Of a DNA stretch of 64,000 nt, positions 59,699-64,000 are shown piece after piece. The notes beneath the pieces are model-generated. The model saw only the letters and a program-made list of their open reading frames with translations, did not search any database and was not told where the DNA came from. A program made the translations under genes and the position numbers. Source of the stretch: Streptomyces sp. 378 (GTDB lineage: Bacteria; Actinomycetota; Actinomycetes; Streptomycetales; Streptomycetaceae); contig NZ_JASKMS010000024.1 of NCBI RefSeq assembly GCF_030124145.1, forward strand, positions 1-64,000, given 5' to 3'. Position 1 is the first letter of the stretch. Each line of letters begins with the position of its first letter.

Positions 59699-60868
59699 TT
59701 ACGAGGGGCTCGTGAGACCGCGCAGCACGGCCTGGGCCCGCTGGAGGGCGTCCTCGTCGGTTTCCAGGTCGGGCGTGATGCCCCGGCCGTCGACCCCGCG
59801 GCCGGAGGGGGTGCGGTAGTGCCCGACGGTCAGCTCCGCCACGGAGCCGTCGGGCAGCCGGCTCGGCATCTGGACCGAGCCCTTGCCGAAGGTGCGGGAG
59901 CCGACGACGAGCGCCCGTCCCCGGTCCTGCACGGCACCGGTGAGCAGCTCGGCCGCGCTCATCGTCCCGCCGTCGACGAGCGTGACCAGGGGCCTGGTGG
60001 TGTCGCCGCCGGGCTCGGCGTGCAGGGCGCGCTGCTCGCCGTCGACGTCGTAGGTGGCGACCAGGCCGCCGTCGAGGAAGGCGGAGGCTGCGGTCACGGC
60101 CTCGGTGACCAGGCCGCCGGAGTTGCCGCGCAGGTCGAGCACGATCCCGGCGTCGCGCGGGGCCCGGCGGACGGCGGCGTGGACCTGGTGGCCGGAGCCC
60201 TTGGTGAAGGTGGCGACCTTGATGACGGTGACCCTGTCGGCGAGCTCTTGGACGGTGACCGGGTCGGTGGACAGCTGGGCCCTGCGCAGGGTCCGGGTCC
60301 AGGTGTGCGAGCCCCGCTCCAGGCCGAGGCGGACGGCGGTGCCGGCGGGGGCGTCGGTGGCGTCCCCGCGCAGTAAGGAGACGACCTCGGTGACGGGCCG
60401 GCCGTCGGTCTTCTCGCCGTCGACGCTGCGCAGCAGGTCCCCGGGGCGGATCCCGGCGGTGGCCGCGGGCGAGCCGGCGCGCACCTTCGTCACCTCGATG
60501 CGGCCGTCCCGTTCGCTGCGGGCCCAGAGGCCGACGCCGGTGTACTGGCCGTCGAGGGCCTCCTCGAACTCCTCGAACTCGCCCCGGGAGTAGACGGCGC
60601 CCCAGCGGTCCCCGCTGCGGCTGACGGCGCGCTTCGCGGCCTCCATCGGGGACGTGCCGTCGGCCATGGCCTCCTCGGCCGCCCGCGCGACGTCCGTGCG
60701 GGGCCCGGCGGTGTCGGCCGAACGGACCTTGTCCGGCGCGGAGTTCCGGTCGTCCTGCGGCAACGCCCCCGTGGCCGCACCGGCGACGAGGACACTCGCG
60801 AACACCAAGGTCAGGGCGGCCCCGCGGCGGATGCGACGGGGCTGACAGAGCGGGTCACGACCTGACAT
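59699..60868 (-). CDS. S41 carboxy-terminal processing protease
   Basis: A 389-residue CtpA-type serine protease. An N-terminal membrane segment (about 16-36) acts as anchor or signal, then a PDZ domain (VGLWARSERDGRIEVTKVRAG, GIRPGDLLRSVDG) and the S41 domain. The Ser-Lys dyad is seen in GGTMSAAELLTGA and SRTFGKGSVQ. It cleaves C-terminal tails of exported proteins. ATG 60868. It follows ftsX on the same strand, separated by a terminator hairpin, and is close to smpB. Confidence 0.92.
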   Translation of the reverse strand: MSGRDPLCQPRRIRRGAALTLVFASVLVAGAATGALPQDDRNSAPDKVRSADTAGPRTDVARAAEEAMADGTSPMEAAKRAVSRSGDRWGAVYSRGEFEEFEEALDGQYTGVGLWARSERDGRIEVTKVRAGSPAATAGIRPGDLLRSVDGEKTDGRPVTEVVSLLRGDATDAPAGTAVRLGLERGSHTWTRTLRRAQLSTDPVTVQELADRVTVIKVATFTKGSGHQVHAAVRRAPRDAGIVLDLRGNSGGLVTEAVTAASAFLDGGLVATYDVDGEQRALHAEPGGDTTRPLVTLVDGGTMSAAELLTGAVQDRGRALVVGSRTFGKGSVQMPSRLPDGSVAELTVGHYRTPSGRGVDGRGITPDLETDEDALQRAQAVLRGLTSPS

Positions 60869-60893
60869 GCCGGTGAGTCTAGGACAAGGGGAA

Positions 60894-60923
60894 GGGCCGT
60901 ACGGTCGGTTGACCGCACGGCCC
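60894..60923 (-). terminator. Terminator after ftsX
   Basis: GGGCCGT pairs with ACGGCCC, and within it CGGTC pairs with GACCG. It lies 14 bp after the ftsX stop on the minus strand and ends the ftsEX operon before the S41 protease gene. Confidence 0.75.
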
Positions 60924-60936
60924 CTCTTGGCATGCG

Positions 60937-61854
60937 TCACACCTTCAAGTACTTGCGCAGCGCGAAGAACGCGGCCAACGCGGGCATCAGCAGGCTCGTG
61001 GCGAGGATGAGCGGCAGCTTCGTGAGGACGGCGTCCCAGCCGATGAAGTTGATCAGCGTGAGCTGATCGGCCAGGGCCAGTCCGTGGTCGATGATGAAGT
61101 ACCGGGCGACCAGCAGGAAGGCGCAGGCGACAGCGCCGCCGATGAGTCCGGCGACCGCGGCCTCCATGATGAACGGCGCCTGGATGTAGAAGCCCGAAGC
61201 GCCGACCAGGCGCATGATGCCCGTCTCGCGCCGCCTGCTGAACGCCGAGACGCGCACCGTGTTGACGATCAGCATCAGGGCGACGACCAGCATCAGCGCC
61301 ATCACCGCGCGCGCGGCCCAGTTCATGCCCTCCAGCAGCTTGAAGAGGTTGTCCAGGGTCTCCTTCTGGTCCTGCACCGACTGCACGCCGTCCCGGCCGT
61401 TGAAGGCGGTGGCGATGACCTGGTACTTCTCCGGGTCCTTCAGCTTGATGCGGTACGACTCCTGCATCTGGTCCGGCGTGAGGGAGCTGGCCAGCGGGGA
61501 GTCGCCGAACTGCTCCTTGTAGTGCTTGTACGCCTGGTCCTGCGACTCGTAGGTGACCGTCTGGACGACGCCCATCTTGCCGAGGTCGGCCTTGATCTGC
61601 TTCTTCTGGTCGTCGGTCACCGCGCCCTTGGCGCAGTTGGGGTCGGACTCGGCGTCGCTCTTGTTGCAGAGGAAGATCGAGACGTTGACCTTGTCGTACC
61701 AGTAGCCCTTCATGGTGTTGACCTGGTCGCTCATCAGGAGCGACCCGCCGAACAGGGCGAGCGAGAGGGCGACGGAGACGACGACGGCGAAGGTCATCGT
61801 CAGGTTGCGGCGGAGACCGACACCGATCTCCGACAGGACGAACTGGGCGCGCAT
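60937..61854 (-). CDS. ftsX: Cell division protein FtsX
   Basis: A 305-residue membrane protein of the FtsX/MacB fold: a cytoplasmic N-terminus, a first membrane segment (about 19-43), an extracytoplasmic domain of about 130 residues with two cysteines (FLCNKSDAESDPNCAKG), then three further membrane segments. With FtsE it transmits ATP hydrolysis to extracellular peptidoglycan hydrolases, which in actinobacteria include RipC/NlpC-P60 enzymes. The start lies 41 bp after the ftsE stop on the same strand. Confidence 0.95.
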   Translation of the reverse strand: MRAQFVLSEIGVGLRRNLTMTFAVVVSVALSLALFGGSLLMSDQVNTMKGYWYDKVNVSIFLCNKSDAESDPNCAKGAVTDDQKKQIKADLGKMGVVQTVTYESQDQAYKHYKEQFGDSPLASSLTPDQMQESYRIKLKDPEKYQVIATAFNGRDGVQSVQDQKETLDNLFKLLEGMNWAARAVMALMLVVALMLIVNTVRVSAFSRRRETGIMRLVGASGFYIQAPFIMEAAVAGLIGGAVACAFLLVARYFIIDHGLALADQLTLINFIGWDAVLTKLPLILATSLLMPALAAFFALRKYLKV

Positions 61855-61894
61855 GGCGACTGGTTATGCCTTTCCGTGGATCTCGGGTGCGGTA

Positions 61895-62584
61895 TCAGTG
61901 CTGGTAGCCGTAGACACCGCGGGCCTGGTCGCGCACGAGGCGGCCCTTCTCCAGTTCGATGACGCGCTTGCGCATCTGGTCCACGATGTTCTGGTCGTGG
62001 GTGGCCATCACCACGGTGGTGCCCGTCCGGTTGATGCGGTCGAGCAGCTTCATGATGCCGACGGAGGTCTGCGGGTCGAGGTTGCCGGTGGGCTCGTCGG
62101 CGATGAGCAGCTTGGGCCGGTTGACGAAGGCCCGCGCGATGGCGACGCGCTGCTGCTCACCACCGGACAGCTCGCCGGGCATCCGGTCCTCCTTGCCGCC
62201 GAGCCCGACGAGGTCGAGCACCTGGGGCACGGACTTGCGGATCTCGCCGCGCGACTTGCCGATGACCTCCTGCGCGAAGGCGACGTTCTCGCCGACCGTC
62301 TTGTTGGGCAGCAGGCGGAAGTCCTGGAACACCGTCCCCAGCTGGCGCCGCATCTGCGGCACCTTCCAGTTGGAGAGGCGGGCGAGGTCCTTGCCCAGAA
62401 CGTGCACCTGCCCGTGACTGCACCGCTCCTCGCGGAGGATCAGCCGCAGGAAGGTGGACTTTCCGGAGCCGGAGGACCCCACGAGGAAGACGAACTCGCC
62501 CTTCTCGACCTCCAGGGAGACATCCCTGAGGGCGGGGCGGGTCTGCTTGGGGTAGACCTTGGAGACATTGTCGAATCGGATCAC
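61895..62584 (-). CDS. ftsE: Cell division ATP-binding protein FtsE
   Basis: A 229-residue ABC ATPase. Walker A is GSSGSGKST (36-44), the signature LSGGEQQRVAIARAFV and Walker B LLIADEPTGNLDP. The family marker YPKQTRPALRDVSLEVEKGE is present. It is the partner of FtsX and acts at the division or wall-growth site. ATG 62584. The 257 bp to the divergent zinc-ribbon gene contain both promoters. Confidence 0.96.
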   Translation of the reverse strand: MIRFDNVSKVYPKQTRPALRDVSLEVEKGEFVFLVGSSGSGKSTFLRLILREERCSHGQVHVLGKDLARLSNWKVPQMRRQLGTVFQDFRLLPNKTVGENVAFAQEVIGKSRGEIRKSVPQVLDLVGLGGKEDRMPGELSGGEQQRVAIARAFVNRPKLLIADEPTGNLDPQTSVGIMKLLDRINRTGTTVVMATHDQNIVDQMRKRVIELEKGRLVRDQARGVYGYQH

Positions 62585-62841
62585 GGATGCACCACGGGTC
62601 GCCGGGGGTAGATGAGCGTGACCATACGCGAACCGGGTGGGGCATCGCAGTCACCGACCGTGGTTGCGCCACGGATGTGCCGTTTTATACCGAGGCCCGC
62701 GGGGCGCGGGGGCACTGTGCGTACCACCACAGAAAACGCGCAGCCGCGCGACGGCCGACGGAACCTGGCAAAGTGGAGGGGGGAACATTCCCACCCCCAC
62801 GAACGTTGGACACGTGGAACCGGCGCAAGGAGGGCAAGCGC

Positions 62842-63042
62842 ATGACGTACGACCGGCTGGTGTGCGCGAACTGCGCGTCCCCCGTGAACGAGGGCCGTTG
62901 CGCCGTGTGCCGCGCGAACCGCGAGCGGCTGCAGCAGGAGAACTTCTTCGCGGGTCTGAACGGTCTGAACCCGATGGCACTGATCGCTCTGCTGACGGTG
63001 CTGATCGCGGCGGTGGCCCTCTTGGCGCACCAGACCGCGTAA
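62842..63042 (+). CDS. Small zinc-ribbon single-pass membrane protein
   Basis: A 66-residue protein. Cys8-x2-Cys11 (CANC) and Cys20-x2-Cys23 (CAVC) can form a zinc ribbon and one membrane segment follows (about 43-63, MALIALLTVLIAAVALLAH). ATG 62842 has AAGGAGGG upstream. It is divergent from ftsE and ends at a strong terminator. Its function is unknown; membrane zinc ribbons often bind ribosomes or partner proteins. Confidence 0.8.
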   Translation: MTYDRLVCANCASPVNEGRCAVCRANRERLQQENFFAGLNGLNPMALIALLTVLIAAVALLAHQTA

Positions 63043-63070
63043 GGGCGCGGCAGCCGCCCCCCGGACAGGG

Positions 63071-63105
63071 CCGAGGGCCCGGAGCGTTTCGCTCCGGGCC
63101 CTCGG
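63071..63105. terminator. Bidirectional terminator
   Basis: A perfect 16-bp stem (CCGAGGGCCCGGAGCG and complement) around a TTT loop between the convergent zinc-ribbon and sortase-substrate genes. Confidence 0.88.
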
Positions 63106-63143
63106 TGTTGCGCTGAGCGCACGGTCCGTACGGACGCCTGCCG

Positions 63144-63761
63144 TCAGGCGGCAGCACCGCCGCGGCCGCCCACGAGGCGCGGCAGCAGACGGAAGCCGAC
63201 ACCGCCGGCGATCATCGTGGCGGCGCCGATCACCAGGAAGGTGGTCTGCGCGGCACCGGTCTCGGCGAGCTCCTGGCCGTTGCCCTGGGCCCGGGCCTGG
63301 CCCTGCGTGGCCGCCGGGGCGGAGTCCGAGCCGATCTCGGTGAGGGAGGAGGAGCCCTCCTCCTGCGGCGAGGTGCCGCCGTCGGGGTCGGTGTTGTTGC
63401 CGCCGCCGTTGCCGCCACCGTTGCCGTTGCCCGGGTTCGTCGGGGCGTCGGTCGGGTCCTCGGTCGGCTCGGTGGGCTCCTCCGTGGGCTCGGTCGGCTC
63501 GTCGGTGGGCTCCTCGGTCGACGGCGGCGGTTCGGTCGGCTCGCCCGTCGGGATGACGGTCGGCTCACCGGTCGGCTCACCGGTCGGCTCACCCGTCGGC
63601 GGCGGGGTCGGAGTGGGCGACTCCTCGGCGCACAGGATGCCGAGCAGGCAGTCCTCGGTCTCCGCGGCGGATGCGGCACCGGCGGCGGTCAGTGAGGCGC
63701 CGGCGGCGATCACGGCACCGGCCGCTATCCGCGCGACACGGATCCGCGTCTTCTTCGTCAT
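63144..63761 (-). CDS. LAXTG-type sortase substrate, cell-wall protein
   Basis: A 205-residue secreted protein. A signal peptide (1-33, cleavage after ASA) is followed by a short segment with two cysteines, then GEPT/EEPT/DEPT repeats (about 56-108) and Gly/Asn linkers. LAETG at 165-169 precedes a membrane segment and the basic tail RLLPRLVGGR. LAXTG is the recognition motif of Streptomyces class E sortases, which also process chaplins, so the protein is probably wall-anchored. The repeat region would span the wall. Its folded part is minimal, so it may be a display or spacer protein. Confidence 0.88.
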   Translation of the reverse strand: MTKKTRIRVARIAAGAVIAAGASLTAAGAASAAETEDCLLGILCAEESPTPTPPPTGEPTGEPTGEPTVIPTGEPTEPPPSTEEPTDEPTEPTEEPTEPTEDPTDAPTNPGNGNGGGNGGGNNTDPDGGTSPQEEGSSSLTEIGSDSAPAATQGQARAQGNGQELAETGAAQTTFLVIGAATMIAGGVGFRLLPRLVGGRGGAAA

Positions 63762-64000
63762 GTGCTTGCTACCCCCAGTAGCTCATCGTCATTAGGCAGC
63801 GCTCGGGGCTGTGCTCGACGGGGGAAGCTGCGATGAAAGGCCCCCGGTTCACATGCGCCCCAGAGACACGCATGCCGCGCTTCACCCTTCCCACTTTTCA
63901 AGAACACGTCAAGGCCGTTTGCAGCCGCCATGTCCAATTACGGGGGCTATGCCGGGAGTCTGAGCCTGTGAGTGTGATGCAAAACCCAGACATGCGGGCA
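63762..64000. other. Upstream region of the sortase substrate, window edge
   Basis: 239 bp to the right edge. It should contain the promoter of the sortase-substrate gene. No coding region with a ribosome site is seen, and any gene here would start beyond the window. Confidence 0.4.

Noticed and set aside
59699..60940. S41 protease starting at ATG 60940
   Set aside because: The extra 24 residues overlap the terminator of ftsX and are atypical; ATG 60868 gives a normal signal-anchor N-terminus.

Overview
The window is chromosomal DNA of a Streptomyces or a very close relative. It has very high GC with strong third-position bias, many GTG starts, an SsgA-like sporulation protein, a DUF3039 protein, an LAXTG-type sortase substrate and a tmRNA whose tag reads ANTKRDSQSFALAA. 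From memory, gene order follows the part of the S. coelicolor chromosome around ssgG, hppD, murA, hup, sigU/rsuA, matAB, smpB and ftsEX, so most of it is core chromosome with a few lineage-specific stretches.

Layout. 1-6.4 kb: start of a DUF2510-type membrane protein, ssgG, a glycolate/lactate-type FAD oxidase, a membrane TPR protein, and hppD facing an Lrp/AsnC regulator. 6.4-10.1 kb: a four-gene glycine-betaine/choline-type ABC transporter. 10.1-14.6 kb: an ArsR-type regulator with a palindromic operator, a Lon-like membrane protease, an IclR regulator and an SF2 helicase. 14.6-17.3 kb: an accessory-looking stretch with a tRNA-like remnant, a DUF6083 protein and a double SUKH-4 protein. 17.3-23.3 kb: a three-subunit xanthine-dehydrogenase-family operon with two anomalies: the Fe-S subunit carries an N-terminal extension of about 730 residues full of 10-residue repeats, and the Mo-binding subunit has lost the usual catalytic glutamate. 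23.6-28.5 kb: a GH20 hexosaminidase and a sugar ABC transporter with a DasR-like site upstream. 28.7-33.4 kb: DUF3039, YqgE/AlgH, murA, HU and an NAD(P)-malic enzyme. 33.5-38.5 kb: a probable small RNA, a HelD/HelR-type RNA-polymerase helicase, the sigU-rsuA pair and a CGNR regulator. 38.9-41.6 kb: a HemD-winged helix fusion and a NarK transporter. 41.7-46.3 kb: two membrane proteins of unknown function and a four-gene type VII-secretion-like cassette. 46.3-51.4 kb: the matAB extracellular glycan locus. 51.5-54 kb: a LysR regulator, a DUF2637 protein with a hexapeptide repeat tail and a small protein. 54-58.7 kb: an MFS transporter, a YicI-type alpha-xylosidase and its LacI regulator with an operator at the promoter. 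58.7-64 kb: ssrA (tmRNA), smpB, an S41 protease, ftsX-ftsE, a small zinc-ribbon membrane protein and a sortase substrate.

Themes. Several units concern N-acetylglucosamine and cell-surface polymers: hexosaminidase plus ABC importer, murA, matAB, ftsEX and the sortase substrate. Others serve nutrient uptake (betaine, nitrate/nitrite, xylosides) with a dedicated regulator beside the target. The ribosome-rescue pair ssrA-smpB is adjacent. The least explained parts are the repeat-expanded, catalytically altered molybdo-flavoprotein operon, the type VII-like cassette, the tRNA-like sequence and the terminator-ended small RNA beside the RNA-polymerase helicase gene. Nothing in the window looks like a prophage, insertion sequence or CRISPR array.
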